A DNA stretch of 64,000 nucleotides from Weeksellaceae bacterium (GCA_949788275.1 OX460916.1:2170001-2234000), one strand, 5' to 3'. Positions 7,156 through 16,610 are shown, counted from the first letter of the stretch. Made by a program: numbers and translations. Notes: generated from the letters alone by a model not told the origin.

Positions 7156-7878
7156 CTAATCAATTTTCGTATTGACTTTATTATTTTCAATATCTTCCTG
7201 TTTCTTACTATGCGCAGCAACTATTGTATTAAACTCCTTTTGTGAAATCACTTTTCCTTTAGATGGCTTTATAATCTTTAATTTTGGATCTATCGAAATT
7301 TTATCTGCAATATATGTTCGTTTATGTCTACCCTTATTAAAATGAAAATATTGAGTAAATTTCACAATTAAACCTGGTAATTCTCCATAACCAGAAGGAC
7401 CAAATTTTAAAGGCAAATTTGGAACAAACCAAGCCTCATATTCCAAATTTTCATTTTTATAAGTCGCTTTCTTTGTCTCATATCCAAGATGAGTTCCACG
7501 CTCACGTGTTATTTTCCATTCTACAACATCTATAGAATCTTTAATAATATATTTTCCTAAATAATCTACTTCATAAAGTTTTTCACGAGTTATAAGATTG
7601 ATATAGCTTTTTCCTATTGGTCCTGATATAACAGGCTTTTCTTCTTCTTGAGAGTTATCCAAACGCTGTATATCTTCAAAAATAGCTTCATTATTATCAA
7701 TAGTTAATGTATAATAATGAATTTTCTCATTCGAATTTTTATATAAATTTAAAGAATGATCATCTATAGCTGTAGATATATCAAAACTATTTCTATAACT
7801 ATATTCTACAATTATTTTATCTTGAGCAAAAAGTAAATTTGTTGCTATTAATAAAGTGTTCATTAACAAATATTTCAT
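7156..7878 (-). CDS. GLPGLI family protein
   Basis: This secreted protein of 240 residues has a signal peptide (MKYLLMNTLLIATNLLFAQ). It carries the family's naming motif as GELPGLIVKF at about residue 170, after WFVPNLPLKFGPSGYGELPG. The GLPGLI family is widespread in Bacteroidota, is exported, and has no settled function. The central W-K-I-T strand (VVEWKITRERG) is also typical. The gene stands alone between the toxin remnants and the ABC-F gene. The ATG at 7876-7878 is the only sensible start because the signal peptide begins there. Confidence 0.85.
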   Translation of the reverse strand: MKYLLMNTLLIATNLLFAQDKIIVEYSYRNSFDISTAIDDHSLNLYKNSNEKIHYYTLTIDNNEAIFEDIQRLDNSQEEEKPVISGPIGKSYINLITREKLYEVDYLGKYIIKDSIDVVEWKITRERGTHLGYETKKATYKNENLEYEAWFVPNLPLKFGPSGYGELPGLIVKFTQYFHFNKGRHKRTYIADKISIDPKLKIIKPSKGKVISQKEFNTIVAAHSKKQEDIENNKVNTKID

Positions 7879-8105
7879 AGAATCTAATTTATGAATTTTA
7901 ATTCTACTATTTTACTCCGAGCTTTTAAGGGGCTAAAATATGAATTAGCTCGTTTTGTAAAAAGGAATGACCTTTTTAAAATCTTCCCATCAATAACAAG
8001 AAAGATAAACGAAAAAGATCAATCTTATTGAGCAATGGTAAGGCCTTTTTATTGTATTAAGGCATGGGCTTTATGTTGTGCGATGGAGCACTACATAAAG
8101 CTATT

Positions 8106-8192
8106 GCGCCAGGGATTGAAGCATTTGTTTGAGCTTTTTGGTGGCGTGAATACGACACCGAAAAGCGAGTGCGGAAAGCCCGCTCGGCGCCC
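8106..8192 (+). repeat. Dispersed structured intergenic repeat, copy A
   Basis: It starts GCGCCAGGGATTGAAG and ends AAAGCCCGCTCGGCGCCC. The outer stem is GCGCC/GGCGC. The inner stem is GCTTTTTGGTG with CACCGAAAAGC, with one G-U pair. It shares its end pattern with copies B-E and its inner type with copy C. Confidence 0.75.
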
Positions 8193-8246
8193 AATAAGCA
8201 TCGTATTACCCAATAATAGTTATTCTATGCATAGAGCTATATAAAA

Positions 8247-8270
8247 AAGGCATCACAATGTGATGCCTTT
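8247..8270 (-). terminator. Terminator of the ABC-F gene
   Basis: The palindrome AAAGGCATCACA..TGTGATGCCTTT lies 24 bp below the ABC-F stop codon. The A run on the plus strand at 8243-8249 becomes a U run in the minus-strand transcript. Confidence 0.75.
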
Positions 8271-8293
8271 GGGAATTTTATAAGGAAAATGGT

Positions 8294-10204
8294 TTAAACA
8301 ATTTGTTCTGAAATTTGTTCCCACTCGCCCATTTTAGTTTCTAATTCTTGTTGAGCCGCATGATAATCGTCCAGTTCTTTTTGTGATTGAGATCCACCAG
8401 CCATCTTCGTCTCTAGCTGGGCTATTTTTTGCTCGGATTCGGTGATTTCAACTTCTAGACGCGATAAACGGTTTTTTAATCGTTTTTGTTCTTTGGCTTC
8501 TTCAAACGATAATTCGTTTTTAGGCTCTTCGATCTTGATTTCGATTTTCTTTTCAACTTTTACAACAGGCTCTCCTTTTTCAATTTCTCTGAAGTTACCC
8601 GCTTTAACTTCGGCTAGGTAATCTTCGATACCGCTTAAGTATTCGCGAACTTGTCCGTTGCGGAAGTCGAATACTTTGTTGACTAAGCCTTCTAAGAATT
8701 CACGGTCATGGGAAACAAGGATTAAGGTTCCGGTGTACTTTTGTAACGCTCTTTTTAAGATTTCTTTGGATTGTATGTCTAAGTGATTGGTAGGCTCATC
8801 CATAATTAAGACATTGAATGGGCGCAGTAATAGTTTACACAGAGCTAAACGGTTACGCTCACCTCCTGAAAGTACACTGACTTTCTTTTCGGCAGCTTCA
8901 CCACCAAACATAAAGGCCCCTAAATAATCGCGTACATATTTACGGGTTTCTTCTGTGGCTGAGTTTTCAGCTTCTTCTAAAACCGATAATTTATCGTTTA
9001 ATACATGGGCTTGATTTTGGGCGAAATACCCAATTTGCACATTGTGGCCATGCTTGATATTTCCGGTAAATGCTTGTTCGTTCACAATACAGCGAGACAG
9101 GGTTGTTTTTCCTTGTCCGTTTTGACCGACAAAGGCTACTTTTTCGCCGCGGTTGATGTAAAGCGAAACATCGTCGAAAACTTGGTGATCGCCAAAGGCT
9201 ACTCCCACGTCGTCTAATTCGAAAATGACTTTACCAGGTTGAACCGTGTCTACGAAACGGATGCTCATTTTGGTTACATCTTCATTTTCAACTTCGATGC
9301 GTTCTACTTTATCTAATTTTTTGATAAGGGATTGTGCCATTGCTGCTTTACTGGCTTTGGCTCTAAACTTGGCGATTAGATCTTCGGTTTGCTTGATCAT
9401 TTGATCTTGGTTCTTCTGCGCTTGCTCTAGCTTAATGCGGCGATCTTCGCGAAGTTCTAAGTATCTTGAGTAATTGGCTTTGTAGTCGCTAATTTGACGA
9501 TTGGCAATCTCGATGGTGCGGTTGGTTACAAAATCTAAGAACTGACGGTCATGGGATACCAATACCACAGCCCCTGGATAGTCTTGTAAGAATTCTTCTA
9601 ACCACACAATAGAGTCGATGTCCAAGTGGTTGGTAGGCTCATCGAGCAGCATAACATCGTGCTGTTGTAGCAACAGTTTCGCCAATTCGATACGCATACG
9701 CCATCCGCCCGAAAATTCGTCGGTTGAACGATGAAAATCGGATTTTTTGAAACCAAGTCCTATCAGAATACGCTCGATTTCGGCATCTTTGGTGTAACCA
9801 CCTAATAGACCGAAACGTTCTGTATAATGAGAAATATCTTCGATTAATTTACTGTATTCGTCTGATTCGTAATCGGTGCGTTCGACCAATTCTTTGTTCA
9901 CAAAATCGATTCGTTCTTGAATTTCGACCAATTGTTCGAAAGCAGAATCCGCTTCTTGCCAAACCGTTCTTCCTTGTACAAAATCGATATCTTGTGATAG
10001 ATACCCTACAGTAACCTCTCCTTCGAATACGACTTCACCTTCAGACGAGGGTTGTTGTTTTGATAATATTTTTAATAAGGTTGATTTACCGGCACCATTT
10101 TTACCGACTAAACCAACGCGATTTCCTTTATTAATTCGGAAAGAAACACCTTCGAATAAATATCTTCCACCGAAATAAACACCTAAATTTTGTACTAATA
10201 ACAT
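8294..10204 (-). CDS. ABC-F family ATPase (Uup/YdiF-like)
   Basis: This soluble protein of 636 residues has two ABC ATPase domains and no membrane part. ABC-F proteins act on ribosomes during translation or quality control. Domain 1 has Walker A GKNGAGKST near residue 37, signature FSGGWRMRIELAK, and Walker B LLDEPTNHLD. Domain 2 has GQNGQGKTT, LSGGERNRLALCK and MDEPTNHLD. The helical linker between them (about 240-310) includes KAAMAQSLIKKLDK. A charged coiled-coil tail from about 540 to the end (LKNRLSRLEVEITESEQKI) resembles Uup. All catalytic motifs are intact. I cannot separate Uup from other subfamilies with confidence. Confidence 0.92.
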   Translation of the reverse strand: MLLVQNLGVYFGGRYLFEGVSFRINKGNRVGLVGKNGAGKSTLLKILSKQQPSSEGEVVFEGEVTVGYLSQDIDFVQGRTVWQEADSAFEQLVEIQERIDFVNKELVERTDYESDEYSKLIEDISHYTERFGLLGGYTKDAEIERILIGLGFKKSDFHRSTDEFSGGWRMRIELAKLLLQQHDVMLLDEPTNHLDIDSIVWLEEFLQDYPGAVVLVSHDRQFLDFVTNRTIEIANRQISDYKANYSRYLELREDRRIKLEQAQKNQDQMIKQTEDLIAKFRAKASKAAMAQSLIKKLDKVERIEVENEDVTKMSIRFVDTVQPGKVIFELDDVGVAFGDHQVFDDVSLYINRGEKVAFVGQNGQGKTTLSRCIVNEQAFTGNIKHGHNVQIGYFAQNQAHVLNDKLSVLEEAENSATEETRKYVRDYLGAFMFGGEAAEKKVSVLSGGERNRLALCKLLLRPFNVLIMDEPTNHLDIQSKEILKRALQKYTGTLILVSHDREFLEGLVNKVFDFRNGQVREYLSGIEDYLAEVKAGNFREIEKGEPVVKVEKKIEIKIEEPKNELSFEEAKEQKRLKNRLSRLEVEITESEQKIAQLETKMAGGSQSQKELDDYHAAQQELETKMGEWEQISEQIV

Positions 10205-10208
10205 TTTG

Positions 10209-10216
10209 CAAAAATA
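10209..10216 (-). promoter_or_regulatory. Putative -7 box of the ABC-F gene
   Basis: TATTTTTG on the minus strand fits the Bacteroidota TAnnTTTG box. It ends only 4 bp before the ATG. If used, the transcript would have almost no leader. Confidence 0.4.
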
Positions 10217-10272
10217 ACGACTTTTTTCAACCTAGAAAATTTGGAATGAAAATGTAAGCCTATTGGATGAAA

Positions 10273-10731
10273 CTATTTTGATAATTTTCCGAGCCAGCGG
10301 TAAAAAAATGCCGAGCTAACCCCTAAACATAGGACTATTGGAAAAAGAATAGAAAATTTAATTCCGGCAAATAAAAACCAATGTGTTGGCAAATCGAGCA
10401 CGTTTAACAGCTGAAATACGACTAAAAGGAGTGCAATTGCGAAAGAATACAGCCACGAAGCATGCGTTTTGTGGTTGATATAGGCATTGATTATATAGGT
10501 GATCAGGATGGCGGTATAGCTTAGCACAACTTTTATCCAATGGAGATTTTTTAACCGTTCGCCAATGGCATAATTATCGGTTGTTAGGGCCGAGAATCTG
10601 GCTGTGCCCATGGTTGAAATAAATTCGACCAGATTAAAATCGAATAAAAAATAAAGTTGTTTAAAACCTAACCAAAAAAGTAGGCTTACCACAAACTGAA
10701 TAATGAATAAGCGTGGATTAAGTGTTCTCAT
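10273..10731 (-). CDS. Membrane protein, function unknown
   Basis: This protein of 152 residues has about four predicted membrane helices (roughly residues 10-30, 65-85, 93-110 and 120-145). The N terminus is basic (MRTLNPRLF) and the C terminus is KLSK. I recognise no family. Its start overlaps the end of the upstream FAD oxidoreductase gene by 14 bp, so the two are translationally coupled and share a transcript. A functional link to the oxidoreductase is possible but not shown. Confidence 0.75.
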   Translation of the reverse strand: MRTLNPRLFIIQFVVSLLFWLGFKQLYFLFDFNLVEFISTMGTARFSALTTDNYAIGERLKNLHWIKVVLSYTAILITYIINAYINHKTHASWLYSFAIALLLVVFQLLNVLDLPTHWFLFAGIKFSILFPIVLCLGVSSAFFYRWLGKLSK

Positions 10732-11788
10732 GAATAAATAGGTGTTTAAAACGTTGAATATCGGCTTCAGAATCGATGGGTGTATGGGTGGTTAGGTGGG
10801 CATAAAGCTCTTTGACCATAATGGGTGCTAACATGGTTCCTCTAGTCCCCATTCCGTTAAGACAAACCAATTGCGGATGATTGGGATGACGGCCTATAAT
10901 GGGACGACGGTCGACAACCGTAGGGCGTATGGAAGCTTGATGATCGATAACGTCAAACGGTTCTTCGATAAAGCGATGAATGCCTTCGGAAAGATAGTCT
11001 TTCGCCTCATGGGTTAAGGCGTAATCTACTTTTTCGCGTTCGTAAGTGGCCCCTACAAAATATTCTTCGTTTCCCAAGGGCATTAAGAATTCTTTGGTTT
11101 TAATAACAGCTTTGGGCAAGTTACTCTGCATTTTTATTTTTAAGACTTCGCCTTTATTTCCAATGATGGGTAAATTTTTAAAATAGGGGTTTTGAAGAAT
11201 GGTGTAGCCTTCTGCAAAAATAACGGTTGAAGCGTGGATATCTTTATAGATTACACCTTCTGTGGTTAATTGCAATTGATCGTAATTCAATGTTTCATCT
11301 AAAAAACAGTGGTGGTTTAGTAAATAGGTTTTAAAATCGGCTAAAAGGTTTGTTAAATCAATGCGGCCGGTTTGTAATACTTCACCGGTACCAAGCGGTT
11401 GGGTAATGTTTGTATAGGGATTAAGATTGGTGAAATCGGTGGAAAGAAACGCTTCCAATTCAGGTTTTGAGGCCTTCTTTAGCCACGTTTTCTTTTCGTT
11501 TTCATCGTTAAAAATTCGATAGACTGGCATGGGGAAGCGGTACTTCTTCCCCAACAATTGTTCGAATTGTTGAAATACATCGTGTAAAAGATCGAGTTGT
11601 TGCTGGGCATTCCAAACAATGGCGAAGCGTTTAAGTACAATGGGATTGTATATGCCCGCTGCAATAGCGGACGCTTTGTGTATATGGTCATCGATAACGA
11701 TGAATGATTTATTTTCTTGTAAGAGTTTTAAAGCCATACAGCTTCCGGCAACTCCTTGTCCGACGATGAGGTAATCCACTTTATTCAT
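10718..11788 (-). CDS. FAD-dependent oxidoreductase (DAO family)
   Basis: This protein of 356 residues has an N-terminal Rossmann FAD-binding motif, DYLIVGQGVAGSCMALKLL (GxGxxG), followed by an acidic strand end (VIDDH). The C-terminal half has the D-amino-acid-oxidase-type ending HQASIRPTVVDRRPIIGRHP and LNGMGTRGTMLAPIM, which closes the FAD site. The substrate is unknown; glycine oxidase-like or other amine oxidation would fit the fold. It overlaps the membrane protein gene downstream by 14 bp. Length is normal for the family. Confidence 0.85.
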   Translation of the reverse strand: MNKVDYLIVGQGVAGSCMALKLLQENKSFIVIDDHIHKASAIAAGIYNPIVLKRFAIVWNAQQQLDLLHDVFQQFEQLLGKKYRFPMPVYRIFNDENEKKTWLKKASKPELEAFLSTDFTNLNPYTNITQPLGTGEVLQTGRIDLTNLLADFKTYLLNHHCFLDETLNYDQLQLTTEGVIYKDIHASTVIFAEGYTILQNPYFKNLPIIGNKGEVLKIKMQSNLPKAVIKTKEFLMPLGNEEYFVGATYEREKVDYALTHEAKDYLSEGIHRFIEEPFDVIDHQASIRPTVVDRRPIIGRHPNHPQLVCLNGMGTRGTMLAPIMVKELYAHLTTHTPIDSEADIQRFKHLFIHENT

Positions 11789-11814
11789 GGGTTGATACTT
11801 TGCTCAAAGGTAAA

Positions 11815-11822
11815 AAATTCTC
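11815..11822 (-). promoter_or_regulatory. Putative -7 box of the FAD oxidoreductase operon
   Basis: TACCTTTG on the minus strand lies 26 bp before the ATG. It matches TAnnTTTG. I see no clear -33 TTG. Confidence 0.45.
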
Positions 11823-11853
11823 GATGAGAACGGTTTAAAATAGAAAGCAAAAA

Positions 11854-11880
11854 AAATCCCATTCACGAGGAATGGGATTT
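11854..11880. terminator. Terminator of the gldKLMN operon
   Basis: The 11-bp perfect stem AAATCCCATTC/GAATGGGATTT has a 5-nt loop and A/T runs on both sides. It lies 26 bp below the gldN stop codon and should end minus-strand transcription. Confidence 0.85.
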
Positions 11881-11905
11881 TTTATATGCTTGATTGAAGT
11901 ACTTT

Positions 11906-12808
11906 TTAATAGTTCCACATATCAGACTCAGCCTGAAGAATGGTGTTCTTAATTCGGTTATGCTCTTCCAATTGACCTTTGGAATCGTTCGGAATATAAT
12001 CCTCGATCGGTTTTGTACCATAGGATGTTTGGGCTTTGTAGATAATCGAAGAGAATCTACGAGCGTTCAGCATTTCGTCGTAAGAGATGGCCGAAGTTGT
12101 ATTATTCGGGTTAAATACCTTGTAATTGATTAAGGTAGTACGGGCATCTGGATACCAGATCCAAAATAAATCGACAAACACGCCATCAGCAAACTCAGTT
12201 CCTAAAGATTGAGCATCGGGTCCCATAATTGAAAGACCTAACAAACGGTATTTAAGTTCTCCTAAACGACGGTCAATGTACCATAGACCTTTCGTTTTAA
12301 TCATTTTGATGTCTTGGGTGGCAATTTGAAAATTGAAAATTGCACCCGCATCTGGTTTCTCACCAGCTTCGATCATATCAAAATAAAACTGTTGTGTATC
12401 TTTCTTTTCAGCACGCGCCATAATTTGATCATAGCTCATTCTGTTTTCAAAATACTCGTCATCGAAAACTTCGGTGATTTTTCCAGAACGGATTCCTTCA
12501 ACAATCACGTCATAAAGTGATTTGTTATTTTGGATTAAACCATCACCTGTTAGGAAATAAGGTTGATTTAAACGTTCGTTAAAATCAATCACTTCCCATA
12601 CAACTTTTGACCAAATAACATCTTTTTCTTCGATGAAACCATATGGTAAAGGTTTTTCGGCAATGTTCAGGGTGTCCCCTGCATCATTTACTTTATAACC
12701 TTTAGCTCTTTCTTCTTTCAATTGACTAGGCGTTACGGCATTCAAAATGTTTTGAGCCATAGTCAATGATGAGAAAATACTCATTAATCCGAACAAAAGA
12801 TACTTCAT
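11906..12808 (-). CDS. gldN: Type IX secretion / gliding protein GldN
   Basis: This periplasmic protein of 300 residues forms, with the lipoprotein GldK, the ring associated with the T9SS outer-membrane translocon. It has a signal peptide (MKYLLFGLMSIFSSLTMAQ). Family-typical text follows: DVIWSKVVWEVIDFNERLNQ and PYFLTGDG in the first third, IWYPDARTTLINYKVFNPNN later, and DEMLNARRFSSIIYKA near the end. It is the last gene of gldKLMN, 19 bp after gldM. The gene order and full length support function. Confidence 0.95.
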   Translation of the reverse strand: MKYLLFGLMSIFSSLTMAQNILNAVTPSQLKEERAKGYKVNDAGDTLNIAEKPLPYGFIEEKDVIWSKVVWEVIDFNERLNQPYFLTGDGLIQNNKSLYDVIVEGIRSGKITEVFDDEYFENRMSYDQIMARAEKKDTQQFYFDMIEAGEKPDAGAIFNFQIATQDIKMIKTKGLWYIDRRLGELKYRLLGLSIMGPDAQSLGTEFADGVFVDLFWIWYPDARTTLINYKVFNPNNTTSAISYDEMLNARRFSSIIYKAQTSYGTKPIEDYIPNDSKGQLEEHNRIKNTILQAESDMWNY

Positions 12809-12827
12809 AATCTATTTTTTATTTTTG

Positions 12828-14387
12828 TTATTGAACTTCAATGGTTATACTTGAAGCTTGACCTTGTATTCCGCCGTTACCACTGTATTTGATATCGAAG
12901 ACACCAACCACATCGCCTTTTTTAGCTTTGCTTAATACACCAGCAGCACCCGACATACTTGCACCGTTTACACGAGCCGTAGGTTGACCAGGAACTTTTA
13001 CGTTGAAAGACACCACTTCACCCGAAACTGGGAATAAGAAATCGGGCCAATCTACACGAATGGTTTGTCCTGCCAAACCATTTGCTGGAATAGTAATCGA
13101 TGTTTTTCCTAACAAGACTCCACGCGCTGGCGGGACAGGCTTAATACGGAACACTTCACGAACAGTTAATGGTTTACCTGAGCTCGCTTTAGAAGTGGCT
13201 GTAAAAGTAACTTCATTTCCTTGTCCGGCTTTATGAATCCATCGGTTTGCACCAGCACCAGAAGTTGACCCTGATGAAGAAGTCATACTCACTGGACCGT
13301 TAGAACCATTAATGGTTGCCGAAATTGGGTTATCAACACCACGGTATACAACACGTAAGTTATCTGCGACAATCGAACCACCTGTAGGGTCTTTTTCGAT
13401 AATTTCAGCTGCTTTCACATCGAGTGTTTGAGCAACAACTTGATACGTTGAAGGCGCAATAGGCACTGTTTGTTGTTTTCCGTTTGCTGTATAGGTTAAA
13501 TTCCCTGTTAGTGAATGAATACCAACTGATCCTGTATTTAATTTAATCGCAGCCTTACCATCAACGATTTGTGCTGAACCTACCGAAGTAGAGACAGAAC
13601 CAGAAACGCTGTTATCGAAAGCACCTAAAACGACATTAAGAACAGCATCGTCTCCCATTTTTACCACACCTGGTGATAAGAATAGACCTTGGAATGCGTC
13701 TAATTCGATTTTTTCTTCCAATTTACCTGAAAGTAAAGCTCTTACGATGTTTCCCTCCTCTGTACGAGCATCTACTTGTAATTTCGTAAGGTTTGTTAAA
13801 GCAGCAACCATGGGTTGGTCGTAATACTTTTCTTGCACCCAGGTACTGTTCTTTTTAGAAGCTGTTGTACCGAAAAAAGTTTCAACACGTTTTTGAGAGT
13901 TGTTATCGTTTTCAACAAATTTAGCTAAGAACGTACGGTAAGCATCGATTTCTTTGGTGAATTCTTTTGCTTTTGCATTTCCTTTATCACCTTCGCCACC
14001 TTTGAAAAACATATCCACCACCGACGACGTGTTCGACAAGATGTTATAATCAGTTTCTTCAGCGCCTGGAGTATATTTAGACCCCATTAATTCTTTCTTT
14101 AATCCATCGACATAGTTGTAAAAAGCATCTGTCTTTGCTTTTACTTCAGCTGCTTGAGCTTTGGTGTTTGCGTAAGAAGGATCCTCTTTTACTTTCAGAT
14201 CGATTTGATTATAGAATGTATTGTTATTTTCTTCTGTTAACTCAGTAGTCGCCTGAAGCGTCATATAGATGCTTTCAAAAGATCTCAAGACCTCACGATC
14301 TACGTTTAACGCCATCATTGCGATAAACACTAGATACATCAGGTTGATCATCTTCTGACGACCGGTTAATTTTGCACCTCCTGCCAT
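12828..14387 (-). CDS. gldM: Type IX secretion / gliding motor protein GldM
   Basis: This protein of 519 residues has one inner-membrane helix and a long periplasmic part of stacked beta domains. With GldL it forms the proton-driven motor that powers the T9SS. The N terminus reads GGAKLTGRQKMINLMYLVF, then AMMALNVDREVL, which is the conserved membrane anchor and the following motif. The C-terminal domains (about 220-519) are glycine- and serine-rich strands. It sits 50 bp behind gldL and 19 bp before gldN. Length matches other GldM proteins. Confidence 0.95.
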   Translation of the reverse strand: MAGGAKLTGRQKMINLMYLVFIAMMALNVDREVLRSFESIYMTLQATTELTEENNNTFYNQIDLKVKEDPSYANTKAQAAEVKAKTDAFYNYVDGLKKELMGSKYTPGAEETDYNILSNTSSVVDMFFKGGEGDKGNAKAKEFTKEIDAYRTFLAKFVENDNNSQKRVETFFGTTASKKNSTWVQEKYYDQPMVAALTNLTKLQVDARTEEGNIVRALLSGKLEEKIELDAFQGLFLSPGVVKMGDDAVLNVVLGAFDNSVSGSVSTSVGSAQIVDGKAAIKLNTGSVGIHSLTGNLTYTANGKQQTVPIAPSTYQVVAQTLDVKAAEIIEKDPTGGSIVADNLRVVYRGVDNPISATINGSNGPVSMTSSSGSTSGAGANRWIHKAGQGNEVTFTATSKASSGKPLTVREVFRIKPVPPARGVLLGKTSITIPANGLAGQTIRVDWPDFLFPVSGEVVSFNVKVPGQPTARVNGASMSGAAGVLSKAKKGDVVGVFDIKYSGNGGIQGQASSITIEVQ

Positions 14388-14437
14388 AATTTAGTAGAAT
14401 TAGTTTTTAGTTATTTAGACAATTCTTGTGGCAATGA

Positions 14438-15109
14438 TTAATTATTTTTCATTGCTGAAAGCATTCCACCGTATACTTTGTTTAAAGCATTGATGTTATC
14501 TGATAAAGCTTTCATTTCTGTAAGGAATTGTTCTGAATGACCAGAAGAATTCTTCATTTCTTCGATGAATTGTTTATTTAACTCTACTTGTGTATTGCTA
14601 TTTTCAATTTGTTGAGAATATAAAGCGTTTAAAGCGTTAACATTGTTAGCAGCTTTAGCGATTTCATCATTGTATTGTTGCGTTGCAGCAGCAGCAGATG
14701 TTGTTTTATTGATTTCGTTTACAGCAGAACCAAAGTTATCCAATGAACCTCTTAAACGTTCAAATACTTCTTTGTCTAATTTCGCTTCTTTCAATAATTG
14801 ATCAAATTGTTGAGTCATTGATTCTCCGTTAGCAACAGCGACACCTGATTTTTTTGCGACAGCAACACCATCGGTTAATTCAGGATAGGCTTTTTCCCAT
14901 TCGTAGCTTCCCGAAGGTTGATCAAAAACGGCTGAATAGAAGAACACTAAAGCTTCTGCGATAAGTCCGACTGTTAATAACATATTACCATCTAGGGGTC
15001 CTAAGGACATATGAGTAATTTTGAATAAAGCTCCTAAAATTACTACCCCCGCAAAAAAACTATACACAAAATGTGTCAATTTTTCTTTTGTTGTTGCTTG
15101 TAACGCCAT
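14438..15109 (-). CDS. gldL: Type IX secretion / gliding motor protein GldL
   Basis: This inner-membrane protein of 223 residues has two transmembrane helices (about 12-30 and 41-61). Between and within them are the polar positions of the GldL motor (FAGVVILGALFKITHM, LTVGLIAEALVFFYSA). The conserved glutamate in the second helix is present. A long cytoplasmic helical tail follows. It partners GldM in the T9SS motor. The gene is 61 bp after gldK and 50 bp before gldM. Confidence 0.95.
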   Translation of the reverse strand: MALQATTKEKLTHFVYSFFAGVVILGALFKITHMSLGPLDGNMLLTVGLIAEALVFFYSAVFDQPSGSYEWEKAYPELTDGVAVAKKSGVAVANGESMTQQFDQLLKEAKLDKEVFERLRGSLDNFGSAVNEINKTTSAAAATQQYNDEIAKAANNVNALNALYSQQIENSNTQVELNKQFIEEMKNSSGHSEQFLTEMKALSDNINALNKVYGGMLSAMKNN

Positions 15110-15170
15110 GTTGTTTAATTGTTGATGTTGTTGTTAATTTTATTTTTATTTTTTCTTAGGTTTTCTTTTC

Positions 15171-16610
15171 TTATTTCTTAGGTCTTCTAAAGTTCACTTT
15201 AGATCCTTCTGGGAAAGGTTGAATGGTTCTAAAACCGATAAAACTTCTAGCAGAATCTTTATGATCCCAGTCTCTAGCAGATACCATTAATAGATAACCT
15301 AGATCTTTCCATGACCCTCCTCTAACGGTACGGTTAACTTCGTCACTTAAACCAATTGATGGATTTAAGGTAGAAGACATTTGGTAACTACTTCTATTGT
15401 AAGGAGACATGGTCCACTCACTAACATTACCAGCCATATCATAAAGACCATAGCCGTTTGGCCTAAAGGTTTTTACAGGCGCTGTATACATGAAGCCAGC
15501 TTTTTTACCCGACGTAATTTCCATATAATCGCCACGTTTCGGTTTAAAGTTAGCTAAATAACAACCTCTATCATCTGTTAAATAAGGTCCTCCCCATGGA
15601 TAAGGTGCATTTTGAAGTCCACCTCGAGCGGCGTATTCCCATTCAATTTCGGTTGGTAGACGGTAGCTAATAACACGTTCATTGGCTTTTTTCTTTTTAC
15701 GACTAAGAGCCATGTTATGGTAACGTGTTCTAAAGTCACAAAACGCCATGGCTTGATTCCAATTCACTCCCACTACTGGGTAGTTAGAATAAGCGTTGTG
15801 CCAAAAATAATCTTGGTGCATTGGATCGTTGTACGAGTAATTAAAATCACGTACCCAAACCGTTGTATCGGGATAAACATTCACATTAAGCTCTTTACGG
15901 AAATCGACACGGAAAGTACCTCGTTTTTTAGCAGCTGCCTCTTGATCAACTACAACATATTTGTAATTCAATTTACGGGTATCGATACGGCGTTCACCGT
16001 TTAATCTTTCTTCTGGTGGGTAATATAATCCTTCCATTACCTCGGTATAATCAATGTCTGGGTATTTATATTTATCCCATTCTAATTTGATTTTCCAATT
16101 TAATTTTTTACCATCTAACGAGTGGCCATCACGACCGGTGTTATTCTGTTTAACGTATTCATCGTAGGGAGTTCCCTCGCCGTTCTGAGATCCAGAAACA
16201 TAAGAGAATGCACCAATACCAGCATCAGAAGTACCTGGATTCAGGGGGTCAAACCCTAATGATTCCGCTTTATCTGCTAATGATGATCGTGCAATCGAAT
16301 CCTTCACATAACCTACGAAAATCTGGTATTCAGAATTCGTAATTTCGGTGTCATCCATAAAGAATCCTGTTACAGAAACTGTTTTTACAGGGGCATCATT
16401 TGTTTGTGTAAAATCGTAATCACTTTGTCCTAAAACAAATGATCCTCCAGGAATGGGAACCATTCCTTTTGGACGTGCTGGAGTCCAACTTGAAGACGCT
16501 CGGGATACGATCTGTCCATCATTTTTATTACCACTTCCTCCTTTTTTTAGCATATTGCACGAAGAAAGGGATAATGAAACTAGTAAAGCACTTACCAAAA
16601 CTCTATTCAT
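15171..16610 (-). CDS. gldK: Type IX secretion / gliding lipoprotein GldK
   Basis: This outer-membrane lipoprotein of 479 residues has a lipobox at LSLSSC (Cys18). It forms the periplasmic ring with GldN. The body is an FGE/SUMF1-type fold: MVPIPGGSFVLGQSDYD near residue 50, FMDDTEITNSEYQIFVGYV, NWNQAMAFCDFRTRYH, LPTEIEWEYAARGG, MAGNVSEWTMSPY, and VRGGSWKDLGYL with ARSFIGFRTI at the end. It heads gldKLMN. GldK uses this fold structurally, and no sulfatase-activating role is expected. Confidence 0.95.
   Translation of the reverse strand: MNRVLVSALLVSLSLSSCNMLKKGGSGNKNDGQIVSRASSSWTPARPKGMVPIPGGSFVLGQSDYDFTQTNDAPVKTVSVTGFFMDDTEITNSEYQIFVGYVKDSIARSSLADKAESLGFDPLNPGTSDAGIGAFSYVSGSQNGEGTPYDEYVKQNNTGRDGHSLDGKKLNWKIKLEWDKYKYPDIDYTEVMEGLYYPPEERLNGERRIDTRKLNYKYVVVDQEAAAKKRGTFRVDFRKELNVNVYPDTTVWVRDFNYSYNDPMHQDYFWHNAYSNYPVVGVNWNQAMAFCDFRTRYHNMALSRKKKKANERVISYRLPTEIEWEYAARGGLQNAPYPWGGPYLTDDRGCYLANFKPKRGDYMEITSGKKAGFMYTAPVKTFRPNGYGLYDMAGNVSEWTMSPYNRSSYQMSSTLNPSIGLSDEVNRTVRGGSWKDLGYLLMVSARDWDHKDSARSFIGFRTIQPFPEGSKVNFRRPKK

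Larger units (their letters stand above)
7879..8293. other. Intergenic region with structured repeat A
   Basis: This 415-bp gap holds copy A of the dispersed structured repeat (8106-8192) and the ABC-F terminator (8247-8270). A 46-codon plus-strand ORF at 7891-8031 (starting MNFNSTILLRAFKG) has no recognisable family and no clear ribosome site; it may be an insertion-sequence remnant. The ORF at 8035-8244 covers the repeat and is not a credible gene. Confidence 0.6.

Noticed and set aside
8035-8244. 69-codon plus-strand ORF
   Set aside because: It spans structured repeat A, has no recognisable domain, and its base composition follows the stem sequences.
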